From NCBI RefSeq assembly GCF_014648395.1, contig NZ_BMRA01000003.1, positions 1-37,440 of the forward strand: a stretch of DNA of 37,440 bases. Reading direction: 5' to 3'. A program made the position numbers and the translations under genes. This document shows positions 16,970-28,253 of this stretch, piece after piece. A model generated the notes under the pieces. The model was not told the DNA's origin. It did no database searches and was given only the letters and a program-made list of their open reading frames with translations. Positions within the stretch are counted from its first letter, which is position 1. Each line of letters opens with the position of its first letter. Origin of the DNA: Micromonospora fulviviridis (GTDB taxonomy: Bacteria > Actinomycetota > Actinomycetes > Mycobacteriales > Micromonosporaceae).

Positions 16970-17833
16970 GTGAGACTGGGTCGGCTGCTGACGGTCGGCG
17001 CGGGGGCGCTGGCCGCCCGCTACGTGCTGCGGGAGGTGCGCACATCGCCGGGCGCGCCGGCGCTGGAGCGCACCAACTTCCGGGGCCGCACGGTCACCCT
17101 GGCCGCCGGTCCCGCCCTCGCGGTCGGCGCGGCCACCGCGGGCGCGCTCGGCGCGGGCAGCGCCCCGGCCGGTGCCGCCGCACTGCTCGCCGGGGTGGGC
17201 GCGGGCTCCGTGGGGCTCTACGACGACATCGTCGGCGCGCGCCCCGACCAGAAGGCCGCCAAGGGCTTCGCCGGGCACCTGGCCGCGCTGCGCGAGGGGC
17301 GGGTCACCGCCGGGCTGGTCAAGATCGCCGGAGTGGGCGCGGCCGGGCTCGGCGCCGCGGCGCTGCTCGCCGCCGACCGGCGGGTCGCCGCGCACCCCCG
17401 CCGGCAGCGCGCCAGCGCCTTCGGCCGCGGGCTGGACGTGCTGCTCGGCGCCGGCGTGGTGGCCGGCACCGCCAACCTCGTCAACCTGCTCGACCTGCGC
17501 CCCGGCCGGGCGCTGAAGTCCGGCATGCTGCTCGGCGCCCCGCTCGCCACCGGCCCGTACGGGGGCATCGCGGCGGGCGCGGTCGGGGCGGCCGCCGGGC
17601 TGGTCCGGGAGGACCTCGACGAGCGGGTCATGCTCGGCGACAGCGGCGCCAACGCGCTCGGCGCCCTGCTCGGGGTGAGCCTGGCCGCCCGCACCGGGCC
17701 GCTGGGCCGGGCCGGGGTGCTGGCCGTGCTCGCCGCGCTCACCGCCGCCAGCGAGAAGGTGAGCTTCACCCAGGTGATCCAGCGGACCCCGGGGCTGCGG
17801 CACCTCGACGAGCTGGGCCGGCTCGCCGACTGA
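16970..17833 (+). CDS. MraY/WecA-like phosphoglycosyltransferase (PNPT family)
   Basis: GTG 16970 has GGAGGGG at 16959-16965 at good spacing; an upstream in-frame GTG at 16901 would add an uncharged, atypical leader. The 287-residue protein is almost wholly hydrophobic helices. It keeps three PNPT active-site features: the DD pair (YDD, Asp85-Asp86), NLVNLLD (169-175) and GDSGAN (from Gly223). ERTNFRGR near the N-terminus matches the first conserved loop. Such enzymes move a sugar-1-phosphate from a UDP-sugar to polyprenyl phosphate. It is shorter than canonical MraY (about 360), so some helices are missing or shortened. The sugar donor cannot be told. It lies one base before murJ. Confidence 0.75.
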   Translation: MRLGRLLTVGAGALAARYVLREVRTSPGAPALERTNFRGRTVTLAAGPALAVGAATAGALGAGSAPAGAAALLAGVGAGSVGLYDDIVGARPDQKAAKGFAGHLAALREGRVTAGLVKIAGVGAAGLGAAALLAADRRVAAHPRRQRASAFGRGLDVLLGAGVVAGTANLVNLLDLRPGRALKSGMLLGAPLATGPYGGIAAGAVGAAAGLVREDLDERVMLGDSGANALGALLGVSLAARTGPLGRAGVLAVLAALTAASEKVSFTQVIQRTPGLRHLDELGRLAD

Positions 17834-17834
17834 C

Positions 17835-19529
17835 GTGACGAAACCGGCACCCCTCGCCGCCGCCGGCCGCGTGGCCGGGGCGGCGGCCCTCATCGCCGTC
17901 CTCACCGTGGTCAGCCGGCTCGCCGGCTTCGGCCGCACCGCCGTCTTCACCTGGACGCTCGCCCCCACCGACCTCGGCGGCGCGTACCTGGTGGCCAACT
18001 ACGTCCCGAACTTCATCTTCGAGATCGTCGCCGGCGGGGCACTGGCCAGCCTCGTCGTACCGCTGCTGGCCGGCGCCGTCGAGGCGGGGGAGCGGCGGGC
18101 GGTGGCCGCCACCACCGGGGCCCTGCTCACCTGGACGCTCAGCCTGCTGGTGCCGCTCGCGCTGCTGGTGGCGCTGCTCGCCGACCCGCTGATGGGGCTG
18201 CTCGGCCACGGCCTGGACGCCGCCCAGCAGGCCGCCGGCGCCCGGATGCTGCGGGTCTTCGCGCCCCAGCTGCCGCTCTACGGCGTCGGCATCGTGCTCA
18301 CCGGCGTGCTCCAGGCGCACCGGCGGTTCGCCTGGCCGGTGATCGCCCCGCTGCTGTCCAGCGTCACCGTCATCGCGGTCTACCTCGGCTTCACCGCCGC
18401 CGAGGGGCGGCTGGCCCGCGTCGCCGAGGTCGGGCGCGGCGGCGAGCTGCTGCTCTCCGGCGGCACCACCCTCGGCGTGGTGGTGCTGTCGCTGTCCCTG
18501 CTCATCCCGCTGCGCCGGCTCGGGCTGCGGCCGCGCCCCGGCTTCCGGTTCCCCGCCGACGCCCGGGCCCGGGTCGGTGGGCTGGCCGTGGCCGGGGTGG
18601 TCACCGTCGCCGCCCAGCAGATCGCCCTGGTCGTCGCGCTCAACCAGGTCACCTTCGGCCGGACCGCCGACGTCGGCGTCTACAACCTGGCCCAGACGAT
18701 CTACTTCCTGCCCTGGGCGGTGCTGGCCGTGCCGCTCGCGGTGGCCGCGTACCCGACCCTGGTGGCGTCGCGGGCAGCCGGCGACGAGCGGGCCTATCGC
18801 GAGACGCTCGCGCCGGCGGTCCGCGGGGTGGTGCTGTTCAGCCTGCTCGGCGCCGCCGCGCTGGCCGGCACGGCCGTCCCGGTCGGGCACTTCTTCTTCG
18901 ACCCCGCCGACGCCGGCACCGCCGCGGCGGGCATCGCGGGCTTCGCCCCCGGCCTGCTCGGCTACGGCCTGTTCGCGGTGCTCACCCGGGCCCTCTACGC
19001 GCGCGGGGAGACCCGGTCGGCCACCCTCGCGACGGCACTCGGCTGGCTCAGCGTGCCGGCGCTGGCCCTGCTGTTCGGGCGCCTCATGCCCCTAGCCGAC
19101 CGCGTGCTCGCGGTGACCCTGGCCACCTCCGCCGGCATGCTGCTCCTCGGCGGGCTGCTGATCGCCGCCGTCCGCCGCTCCGCCGGGCCCGCCGCCCTGG
19201 CCGGCGTCGGGCGGGCCGGGGCGGCCGGCCTGCTCGCCGCCGCGGTCGCCGCGCTCGGCGGCGCGGCCACCGCCCGGGGACTCGCCGGGCTCGCCGGCGG
19301 GACCCCGACGACGGCGGAGGCCCTCGCGCAGGGCATGCTGTCCGGGGTCGTGGTCGGTGCCCTGTTCCTCGCCGTCGCCTGGCTGACCGACGCCCGCGAC
19401 CTCCGGCCGCTGCTCGCGGCCGTGACCCGCCGGCTCCGCCGGCGCCGCCCGCCCGGCGGGGGTGACGGCCCGCGGGAGGACCAGCACCCCGGGGAGCGGG
19501 GCGACGGAAAGGAGACCGTTTCCTCATGA
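17835..19529 (+). CDS. murJ: MurJ/MviN-like lipid-linked precursor flippase
   Basis: GTG 17835 lies one base after the previous stop, with no ribosome binding site of its own, so it is translationally coupled. The 564-residue protein has about 13-14 membrane helices and typical MOP-superfamily sequence. The N-terminal region reads VSRLAGFGRTAVFTWTL, GGAYLVANYVPNFIFEIVAGGALASLVVPL, with later QQIALVVALNQV and YNLAQTIYFLPWAVLAVPLAVAAYP. Charged loops end in an Arg-rich tail. MurJ proteins flip lipid II. Actinobacteria usually keep their main MurJ near the chromosome origin, so this may be a second one dedicated to the product of the adjacent phosphoglycosyltransferase. That assignment is inference. 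Confidence 0.85.
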   Translation: MTKPAPLAAAGRVAGAAALIAVLTVVSRLAGFGRTAVFTWTLAPTDLGGAYLVANYVPNFIFEIVAGGALASLVVPLLAGAVEAGERRAVAATTGALLTWTLSLLVPLALLVALLADPLMGLLGHGLDAAQQAAGARMLRVFAPQLPLYGVGIVLTGVLQAHRRFAWPVIAPLLSSVTVIAVYLGFTAAEGRLARVAEVGRGGELLLSGGTTLGVVVLSLSLLIPLRRLGLRPRPGFRFPADARARVGGLAVAGVVTVAAQQIALVVALNQVTFGRTADVGVYNLAQTIYFLPWAVLAVPLAVAAYPTLVASRAAGDERAYRETLAPAVRGVVLFSLLGAAALAGTAVPVGHFFFDPADAGTAAAGIAGFAPGLLGYGLFAVLTRALYARGETRSATLATALGWLSVPALALLFGRLMPLADRVLAVTLATSAGMLLLGGLLIAAVRRSAGPAALAGVGRAGAAGLLAAAVAALGGAATARGLAGLAGGTPTTAEALAQGMLSGVVVGALFLAVAWLTDARDLRPLLAAVTRRLRRRRPPGGGDGPREDQHPGERGDGKETVSS

Positions 19530-20659
19530 CGGACGCCTCGTCGGCGCCCCGGTGGCCCGGCTCGGTCGCCCTGGTGCTCGCCTCCAGCACCGGCGGGGTG
19601 GGCCAGCACATCCGGTCGATCGCCCGGGGCCTCACCGAGGCCGGCGCGTCCGTGCTGGTCTGCGGCCCGGCCGCCACCCAGGACCAGTTCGACTTCACCG
19701 GGGCGGGCGCCCGGTTCACGCCGGTGGAGATCCCGGCCAGCCCCACCCCGGCCGACACGCGGGCCGTCGTCGCGCTGCGCCGGGCGCTCGCCGATACGCC
19801 GGTCGACGTGGTGCACGCGCACGGGCTGCGCGCCGGCCTGGTCGCCGTGCTCGCCCGCCCAGCCGCCCCGCTCGTGGTCACCTGGCACAACGCCGTGCTG
19901 GCCGGCGGGCTGCGCGGCGGGCTGTCCCGGCTGGCCGAGCGGATCGTCGCCCGCAACGTCCGGGTCGCACTGGGCGCCTCCGCCGACCTGGTCGACCGAG
20001 CCGCCGCGCTCGGCGCCGCCGACGCCCGCCTCGCTCCGGTCGCCGCGCCGGCGCTGCCCGCGCCGCGCCGCCGCCGGGCCGCCGTCCGCGCCGAGTTCGG
20101 GGTCGGCCCCGACCGCCCGCTGATCCTCTCGGTGGGCCGGCTGCACCCGCAGAAGCGGTACGACATCCTGGTCGACGCCGCCGCCCGGTGGCGGTCCCGA
20201 CAGCCCGCGCCGCTCGTGGTGATCGCCGGCAGCGGGCCCGCGTACCTGCCGCTCGCCGCGCGGATCTCCGCCGCCCGGGCGCCGGTGACCCTGCTCGGGC
20301 ACCGCACCGACGTGGCCGACCTGCTGGCCGGCGCCGACCTGGCCGTGGTGACCAGCGACTGGGAGGCCCGCCAGCTCTTCGCCCAGGAGGCGCTGGGGGC
20401 CGGCGTACCGCTGGTGGCGACCGCCGTGGGCGGCCTGCCGGAGCTGGTCGGCGACGCCGCGGTGCTGGTCCCCGCCGGCGACGTCGACGCCGTCGACGCG
20501 GCGGTGCGTGACCTGCTGGACGACGAGACCCGCCGGGCCGACCTGGGCCGCCGGGGCGCCGCCCGGGCCGCGACCTGGCCGACCGAGGCGGACACCACGG
20601 GCGCTCTGGTCGACCTCTACGCCGAGCTGACGCCCGAGCACTCGACGGGGACCCGGTGA
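19526..20659 (+). CDS. GT4 family glycosyltransferase
   Basis: ATG 19526 overlaps the murJ stop (ATGA) and has GGAAAGGAG just upstream. The 377-residue protein shows a GT-B fold: an N-terminal acceptor domain starting VALVLASSTGGVGQHIRSIARGL with DVVHAHGLRAG. The C-terminal donor domain has LSVGRLHPQKRYDIL and the EX7E-type segment SDWEARQLFAQEALGAG, followed by VGGLPELVGD. It has no signal peptide and should act at the cytoplasmic face. Given its neighbours it probably extends a lipid-linked sugar made by the phosphoglycosyltransferase; donor and acceptor are unknown. The downstream membrane-protein gene overlaps its stop. Confidence 0.85.
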   Translation: MTDASSAPRWPGSVALVLASSTGGVGQHIRSIARGLTEAGASVLVCGPAATQDQFDFTGAGARFTPVEIPASPTPADTRAVVALRRALADTPVDVVHAHGLRAGLVAVLARPAAPLVVTWHNAVLAGGLRGGLSRLAERIVARNVRVALGASADLVDRAAALGAADARLAPVAAPALPAPRRRRAAVRAEFGVGPDRPLILSVGRLHPQKRYDILVDAAARWRSRQPAPLVVIAGSGPAYLPLAARISAARAPVTLLGHRTDVADLLAGADLAVVTSDWEARQLFAQEALGAGVPLVATAVGGLPELVGDAAVLVPAGDVDAVDAAVRDLLDDETRRADLGRRGAARAATWPTEADTTGALVDLYAELTPEHSTGTR

Positions 20660-23013
20660 TGCTGCGCAGACTGACCCCGGTGCTGCTGACCCTGGCCGTG
20701 GTGGTGCTCGGCATCACCGCGCTGGCCGCCCGCCCCGACAAGGGCGCCGCCGAGCGCAGCGCCGACTTCGTGGTGCTGGCCGGGGCGGCCGGGCTGCGCT
20801 GGGAGGACGTCGACCCGCAGACCACCCCCACGCTGTGGCGGATGGCCGAGCAGGGCTCGATCGGCTCGCTCTCGGCACGCTCCGCGCACCGCCCCACCTG
20901 CCCGGTCGACGGTTGGCTGACCCTGGGCGCCGGCAACTTCGCCGCGTGGAACGGCAGCCGGTCGAGCGGGGGCTGCCCGGCCACCGGGGTGACCGTCGAG
21001 CAGCCCGACGGGATCGGCGCGAACCTGCCGGACCAGGAGGGCGTCGTCGCGTACAACCAGGACCGGCTCTCCTGGGGGGCCACCCCGGGGGCGCTCGCCG
21101 AGTCGGTGCGCTGCTCGGTGGCGGTCGGTCCGGGGGCCGCGGTGGCCGCCGCCCGCCCGTTCGGCAGGGTCGACCGGTACGCGCCGGTGCTCCCCGCCGA
21201 CCCGGCGAAGCTGCTCGGCTCCTGCGTGCTGAGCATCGTCGACCTGGGCACCGTCGACGGCGAGGACCCGGCCAGCCGGGCCGCCCAGGCGCGCCAGGTG
21301 GACGCCCAGCTCGCCCGGGTACTGGCCGCCCGGCCGCCGCGCTCGCTGGTTCTGGTGGCCGGGGTGTCGGACACCGACACGCCGTCGCGGCTGCACGTCG
21401 CGGTGGCCGACGGCCCGGGCTGGGAGCGGGGCTGGCTGACCTCCCCGAGCACCGCCCGCGAGGGCTACCTGCAACTGGTCGACCTGGCCCCCACCGCGCT
21501 GGCCGCCCTCGGCCGGCCGATGCCCGAGCGGCTCTTCCTCGGCCGGCCCGCCGTGTCGGTCGACGGGCGCCCCGACGACCTGCGGGCCGCGATCGACGCG
21601 CCGGCCGACGCGGACCGGGAAGCCGCCGCCCAGCGCCGGGTCGCCGGCTGGTTCTTCACCCTGCTCGCCGGCGCGCAGGTGGCCCTCGCCGTGGCGGTTC
21701 TGCCGCTGCTGCGCCGGGCCCGCCGGCACGCCGGCCCGCACGGGCCCGAGCCGGTGTCCCGGCGGGTGGTGGCGGTGGTGGAACTGCTGTTGATCGGCGC
21801 CGCGCTCGCCGTGCCGGCCGCCCTGCTCGCCGACGCCGTGCCCTGGTGGCGGGGGCAGCACGCCGGTTGGTGGTTCGCCTCGGTGACCGTCCTGCTGATC
21901 GTGGGTGGCACCGCCGCGGTCCGGTTCAGCCCCGGCCACGAGCGCACCCTCGGGCCCCTCGGCGCGGTGGCCGGGCTGGCCACCCTGGTGGTCGGGGTGG
22001 ACGTGCTCACCGGCTCCCGGTTGCAGCTCAACGGCGTGGTCGGCTACTCCGCGCTGGAGGGCGGCCGGTACGCCGGCCTGGGCACCGTCGGGCTGGGCGT
22101 GTTCATCGCCGGCTCGCTGCTCTGCGGCGGCTGGCTGGCCCAGCGGGTCCGCCGGGCGTGGCGGCCGATGGTGATGGTCGCGGTCGGCGGGGCGGCGGTG
22201 GTGATCGTGGGCAGCCCCTACCTGGGTGCCGACTCGATCGGCGCGATCGCGCTCACCGCCGGGGTGAGCGTGGCCGCCGCGATCTGCTCCGGCGGCTGGC
22301 TGACCGTGAGCCGGCTGGCCTGGGCGACCATGGCCGGGCTGGCGGTCACCATCGGCTTCGCCGTGGTCGACGCGGGCCGGCCGGAGGCCGAGCGGGGCAG
22401 CCTGGGTCGGTTCCTCGCCGCCCTCGGCGACGGCACCGGCGGGCTCACCGTGCACCGGTCCAGCACCGCCAACTTCGAGACCCTGGTGAACAGCCCGCTC
22501 ACCGTGCTGGCCCTGGCCGGCGCCGCGCTGGTCTGGTTCGCGCTGCTCCAGCCCTGGGGCGGCCTCATGCGGCTGTTCGGCATCTACCCGGCGATCCGGG
22601 CGGCGATGGCCGGCACCGGGGTGGCCGCCGGTCTCGGCGGCGTGCTGGGCGGCTCGGCCCTGGACGTGGCCGGGGCGGCGGGGGCCCTGGTGGTGCCGAT
22701 GGCGGCCCTCGCGGCCCTGCGGGTGCTCGACCACTCCACCGACCGCACCCAGCCCGGCAGCGGCCGTCCGGGCGACGAGGGCGGGGCGACCCCGCCCGGC
22801 GGCCCCACCGGGGAGGGACCCAGCGGCGGACGCGCGGCCGAGGCCACCGGCGCCGGACGCGCCGCCCGGCCCGACCCCGACGCGGCCGACGCCCCGGAGG
22901 GCGCGCCGGCGGAGCCCGGCCGGGGCACACCGGCGCCGGACGCGGCCGCCGACCGGGCGCTCCGGGTGCCGGCCCAGCCGGGTCCGGCATCGACCGAGGT
23001 GCCCGCCGGCTGA
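20656..23013 (+). CDS. Polytopic membrane protein with alkaline-phosphatase-like ectodomain
   Basis: The start is GTG 20656 or the next codon, ATG 20659; both overlap the upstream stop. The 785-residue protein has an N-terminal membrane helix (about 4-25). An extracytoplasmic domain of about 300 residues follows, with features of the alkaline phosphatase/sulfatase fold: ADFVVLAGAAGLRWEDV, TTPTLWRMAEQGSIGSLSARS, then PVDGWLTLGAGN, and VDLAPTALAALG near its end. About nine membrane helices come next (330-690), and the end is a Gly/Pro/Ala-rich disordered tail of some 95 residues. Metal ligands of the classical enzymes are not clearly all present, so catalysis is uncertain. It closes the coupled cluster and may transfer or remove a phosphate-linked group in the envelope. 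I do not recognise a characterised homologue. Confidence 0.72.
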   Translation: MMLRRLTPVLLTLAVVVLGITALAARPDKGAAERSADFVVLAGAAGLRWEDVDPQTTPTLWRMAEQGSIGSLSARSAHRPTCPVDGWLTLGAGNFAAWNGSRSSGGCPATGVTVEQPDGIGANLPDQEGVVAYNQDRLSWGATPGALAESVRCSVAVGPGAAVAAARPFGRVDRYAPVLPADPAKLLGSCVLSIVDLGTVDGEDPASRAAQARQVDAQLARVLAARPPRSLVLVAGVSDTDTPSRLHVAVADGPGWERGWLTSPSTAREGYLQLVDLAPTALAALGRPMPERLFLGRPAVSVDGRPDDLRAAIDAPADADREAAAQRRVAGWFFTLLAGAQVALAVAVLPLLRRARRHAGPHGPEPVSRRVVAVVELLLIGAALAVPAALLADAVPWWRGQHAGWWFASVTVLLIVGGTAAVRFSPGHERTLGPLGAVAGLATLVVGVDVLTGSRLQLNGVVGYSALEGGRYAGLGTVGLGVFIAGSLLCGGWLAQRVRRAWRPMVMVAVGGAAVVIVGSPYLGADSIGAIALTAGVSVAAAICSGGWLTVSRLAWATMAGLAVTIGFAVVDAGRPEAERGSLGRFLAALGDGTGGLTVHRSSTANFETLVNSPLTVLALAGAALVWFALLQPWGGLMRLFGIYPAIRAAMAGTGVAAGLGGVLGGSALDVAGAAGALVVPMAALAALRVLDHSTDRTQPGSGRPGDEGGATPPGGPTGEGPSGGRAAEATGAGRAARPDPDAADAPEGAPAEPGRGTPAPDAAADRALRVPAQPGPASTEVPAG

Positions 23014-23115
23014 ACCGGACACGGCTTCACGTGCGCCGACGGTGGGTGCGACGCCGGTTCCGGGCCGGGGAGGTGTTACCGTGGAATCCCGTGGATCGCG
23101 TGATCACTTGGCTGA

Positions 23116-25520
<2,405 letters not shown>

Positions 25521-25535
25521 CCGGGAGGGACGACG

Positions 25536-25571
25536 AAGGGGCCGCGCGGTGCGTACACCGCGCGGCCCCTT
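25536..25571. terminator. Bidirectional terminator between the NUDIX and TM2 genes
   Basis: A perfect 16-bp stem (25536-25551 and 25556-25571) with a CGTA loop begins with AA and ends with TT, so it can serve both converging genes. It is one of the two strongest terminators in the window. Confidence 0.9.
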
Positions 25572-25587
25572 TCCGCTGTGCCGACGC

Positions 25588-25842
25588 TCAGTCGCGCAGC
25601 GGGCGGCCCTGCCCGTCAACGCCACCGTTGACGAGGATCAGGATGCCGTCGATGGTGCCCCACAGGGCGCCGGCGCCGCAGGTCACGACGCTCACCACGA
25701 GCTGGAGCACGCCAGTCTTGGTGTCGCCCATGTAGAAGCGCCCGGCACCGAAGAAGCCGAGCAGGATGCCCAGGATGCCCGCGACGACCTTGCTCTTGTC
25801 CGAGACGCCCTGCGGGTACTGCTGGTAAGGAGGAGTGGTCAT
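25588..25842 (-). CDS. TM2-domain membrane protein
   Basis: The 84-residue protein starts at ATG 25842, with AAGGTG upstream on the reverse strand. After a short polar head (TTPPYQQYPQG) comes a TM2 domain: a first helix GILGILLGFFGAGRFYMG, a short loop DTKTG, and a second helix with CGAGALWGTIDGILIL, then a polar tail. TM2 proteins are small two-helix membrane proteins whose bacterial function is mostly unknown. It is transcribed toward the NUDIX gene. An AT-rich patch at about 25903-25922, unusual in this GC-rich sequence, may hold its promoter. Confidence 0.82.
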   Translation of the reverse strand: MTTPPYQQYPQGVSDKSKVVAGILGILLGFFGAGRFYMGDTKTGVLQLVVSVVTCGAGALWGTIDGILILVNGGVDGQGRPLRD

Positions 25843-25902
25843 GAGCGGACACCTTAGTGATCGACTGCCGTCCTGTCCGCACCGGCGCCCCGACGGTGGG
25901 AA

Positions 25903-25922
25903 GATATTTACCGAACATTGTC
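25903..25922 (-). promoter_or_regulatory. AT-rich patch, possible TM2-gene promoter
   Basis: AAGATATTTACCGAACATTG is strikingly AT-rich for this genome. On the reverse strand it reads TAAATAT about 70 bases before the TM2 start and could form a -10 region. No standard -35 is evident. Confidence 0.3.
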
Positions 25923-26014
25923 CTGACGGCTGAGGCGGTCTCCACCGCCCAGCCCGGTCGATGCCTGACACACCGTCAGCACGACCGGGCACCGGATGTC
26001 ACTGTGTTGGCCTC

Positions 26015-26039
26015 CGTGGGGTTCCCACGCGCCTAGACT
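26015..26039 (+). promoter_or_regulatory. Putative ald promoter/operator (palindrome plus TAGACT)
   Basis: CGTGGG and CCCACG form a 6-bp inverted repeat (26015-26029) immediately upstream of TAGACT (26034-26039), a good TANNNT -10 element. TTGGCC at 26007-26012 is a possible -35, but the spacing of 21 is long. The dyad lies where an activator or repressor could act on ald, about 95 bases before the start codon. Confidence 0.4.
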
Positions 26040-26133
26040 GCCGCCGGCGGGACCGGTGGACCGCGTCGGCAAAGGGGCCGTCGCGGCGCCGCGCAGTCGG
26101 GGGTGAGCTGCCCCGGAGGAAGGTGTCTGCATC

Positions 26134-27249
26134 GTGAAGGTCGGAATCCCACGCGAGGTCAAGAACCACGAGTACCGCGTGGCGATCACGCCCGCGGGCG
26201 TCAACGAGTTCACCCGCCACGGCCACGAGGTCTTCGTCGAGTCCGGCGCGGGCGAGGGCTCCAGCATCACCGACGACGAGTTCGCCGCTGCCGGCGCGAA
26301 GATCCTGGCCACCGCCGACGAGGTCTGGGACACCGCCGAGCTGGTGCTCAAGGTCAAGGAGCCGATCGCCGAGGAGTACCACCGGATGCGCGAGGGGCAG
26401 GTGCTCTTCACCTACCTGCACCTGGCCGCCTCGAAGGAGTGCACCGACGCGCTGCTGGACCGGAAGGTCACCGGCATCGCCTACGAGACCGTCGAGCTGC
26501 CCGACCGCTCGCTGCCGCTGCTCGCCCCGATGTCCGAGGTGGCCGGCCGGCTCGCCCCGCAGGTGGGCGCCTTCTACATGATGCGCACCGGCGGGGGCCG
26601 GGGCGTGCTGCCCGGCGGCGTCTCCGGCGTGTACGCGGCCAAGACCGTGGTCATCGGCGCCGGCGTCTCCGGCCTGAACGCCGCCGCCATCGCGCTGGGC
26701 CTCCAGTCCGAGGTGCTGCTGCTGGACAAGAACGTCGCCCGGCTGCGCCAGGCCGACGCCATCTACCGGGGCCACCTGCAGACCGTGGCCTCCAACGCGT
26801 ACGAGATCGAGCGGGCCGTGCTCGACGCCGACCTGGTCATCGGCGCGGTGCTGGTGCCCGGCGCGAAGGCCCCGAAGCTCATCTCCAACGAGCTGGTCTC
26901 CCGGATGAAGCCGGGCAGCGTGCTCGTCGACATCGCCATCGACCAGGGCGGCTGCTTCGAGGACTCGCGTCCGACCACGCACGCCGACCCGGTCTACAAG
27001 GTGCACGACTCGATCTTCTACTGCGTGGCGAACATGCCCGGCGCGGTGCCGAACACCAGCACCTACGCGCTGACCAACGTCACGCTGCCGTACGCCCTCG
27101 AGCTGGCCAACCAGGGCTGGCGCGGGGCGCTGCGCAACGACCCGGCGCTCGCCCTCGGCCTGAACACCCACGCCGGCCAGGTCGTCTACGGCCCGGTCGC
27201 CGAGGCGCACGGCATGACCGCGCTGCCGCTGGCCGAGGTTCTGGCCTGA
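26134..27249 (+). CDS. ald: L-alanine dehydrogenase
   Basis: GTG 26134 follows GGAGGAAGG (26115-26123). The 371-residue length is exactly that usual for the family. The N-terminus [16 protein letters not shown] is diagnostic. Catalytic features include LKVKEP with the substrate Lys, [10 protein letters not shown] with the His, the NAD-binding [10 protein letters not shown], and [17 protein letters not shown] with the Asp. It interconverts L-alanine and pyruvate plus ammonia with NAD+, acting in alanine catabolism or redox balance. It is not operonic with the preceding TM2 gene, which points the other way. Ten bases separate its stop from the proposed xerD start, so the two may be co-transcribed. 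Confidence 0.96.
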   Translation: MKVGIPREVKNHEYRVAITPAGVNEFTRHGHEVFVESGAGEGSSITDDEFAAAGAKILATADEVWDTAELVLKVKEPIAEEYHRMREGQVLFTYLHLAASKECTDALLDRKVTGIAYETVELPDRSLPLLAPMSEVAGRLAPQVGAFYMMRTGGGRGVLPGGVSGVYAAKTVVIGAGVSGLNAAAIALGLQSEVLLLDKNVARLRQADAIYRGHLQTVASNAYEIERAVLDADLVIGAVLVPGAKAPKLISNELVSRMKPGSVLVDIAIDQGGCFEDSRPTTHADPVYKVHDSIFYCVANMPGAVPNTSTYALTNVTLPYALELANQGWRGALRNDPALALGLNTHAGQVVYGPVAEAHGMTALPLAEVLA

Positions 27250-27259
27250 GGGGCACGGC

Positions 27260-28252
27260 CTGACCGCCACCGCGGACAGGGCCGGTGCGGGCGTCGAGCC
27301 CGCGCCGGCCCTGCGCCGTGCCGTCCGGGGCTACCTGGACCACCTCACCGTCGAGCGGGGACTGTCCACGAACACCCTCGCCTCGTACCGCCGGGACCTG
27401 GACCGCTACCTGTCCACTCTGGCCGCCGCCGGGGTTACCGACCTGGCCGCCGTCGGGCCCGCCCAGATCGAGGCGCACCTGGCCCGGCTGCGCGCCGGCG
27501 ACGCCGACCACCCCCCGCTGGCCGTCTCCTCCGCCGCCCGTGCGGCCAGCGCCGTGCGCGGCCTGCACCGCTTCGCGCTGCGCGAGGGCACGGCCGCCGC
27601 CGACCCCAGCCGCGACGTCCGCCCGCCCACCCCGCCGCGCCGGCTGCCCCGGGCGTTGCCGGTCGACGCCGTGGTCCGGCTGCTGGAGACCGCCGGCCCG
27701 GTCGCCGCCACCGGCGAGACCGCGCCCCGCGCGCTGCGCGACCGGGCGCTCCTGGAATTCCTGTACGGCACCGGCGCGCGCATCTCCGAGGCGGTCGGCG
27801 CGGTCGTGGACGACCTCGACCTCGACGCCGGGACCGTGCTGCTGCACGGCAAGGGCGGCAAGACCCGGCTCGTGCCGGTCGGCGGGTACGCGGCCGAGGC
27901 GCTGCGCGCCTGGCTGGTCCGGGGCCGCCCGGCGCTGCTCGCCGCCGGCCGGGGCACCCCGGCGCTCTTCGTCAACGCCCGGGGCGGCCCGCTCACCCGG
28001 CAGGGCGCGTGGACCGTGCTGCGCGCCGCGGCCGGACGGGCCGGCCTGTCGGTCGACGGGCCCGACGCGGTCTCCCCGCACACCCTGCGCCACTCGTACG
28101 CCACCCACCTGCTCGACGGCGGGGCCGACGTGCGGGTGGTGCAGGAACTGCTCGGCCACGCCTCGGTGACCACCACCCAGGTGTACACGTTGGTCACCGT
28201 GGAACGGCTGCGGGAGGTCTACGCGACCGCCCACCCGCGCGCCCACGGGTGA
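27260..28252 (+). CDS. xerD: Tyrosine recombinase XerD, apparent CTG start
   Basis: The full-length frame is open from 27218 but has no ATG, GTG or TTG until 27554, which would delete the N-terminal domain. CTG 27260 has GAGGGG 6 bases upstream (27248-27253) and gives a 330-residue protein. Residues about 18-105 are the SAM-like core-binding domain ([17 protein letters not shown]). The catalytic domain has Arg174 (GARISEA), Lys in GKGGKTR (198/201), His274 and Arg277 ([12 protein letters not shown]), His300 (LGHASV) and the nucleophile Tyr309. XerD resolves chromosome dimers at dif. It precedes the segregation genes parA-scpA-scpB, as in many actinobacteria. A sequencing error at the start cannot be excluded. 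Confidence 0.88.
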   Translation: MTATADRAGAGVEPAPALRRAVRGYLDHLTVERGLSTNTLASYRRDLDRYLSTLAAAGVTDLAAVGPAQIEAHLARLRAGDADHPPLAVSSAARAASAVRGLHRFALREGTAAADPSRDVRPPTPPRRLPRALPVDAVVRLLETAGPVAATGETAPRALRDRALLEFLYGTGARISEAVGAVVDDLDLDAGTVLLHGKGGKTRLVPVGGYAAEALRAWLVRGRPALLAAGRGTPALFVNARGGPLTRQGAWTVLRAAAGRAGLSVDGPDAVSPHTLRHSYATHLLDGGADVRVVQELLGHASVTTTQVYTLVTVERLREVYATAHPRAHG

Positions 28253-28253
28253 G

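Noticed and set aside
27554..28252. xerD starting at GTG 27554
   Set aside because: This would remove the N-terminal core-binding domain, which is clearly encoded upstream in the same frame.
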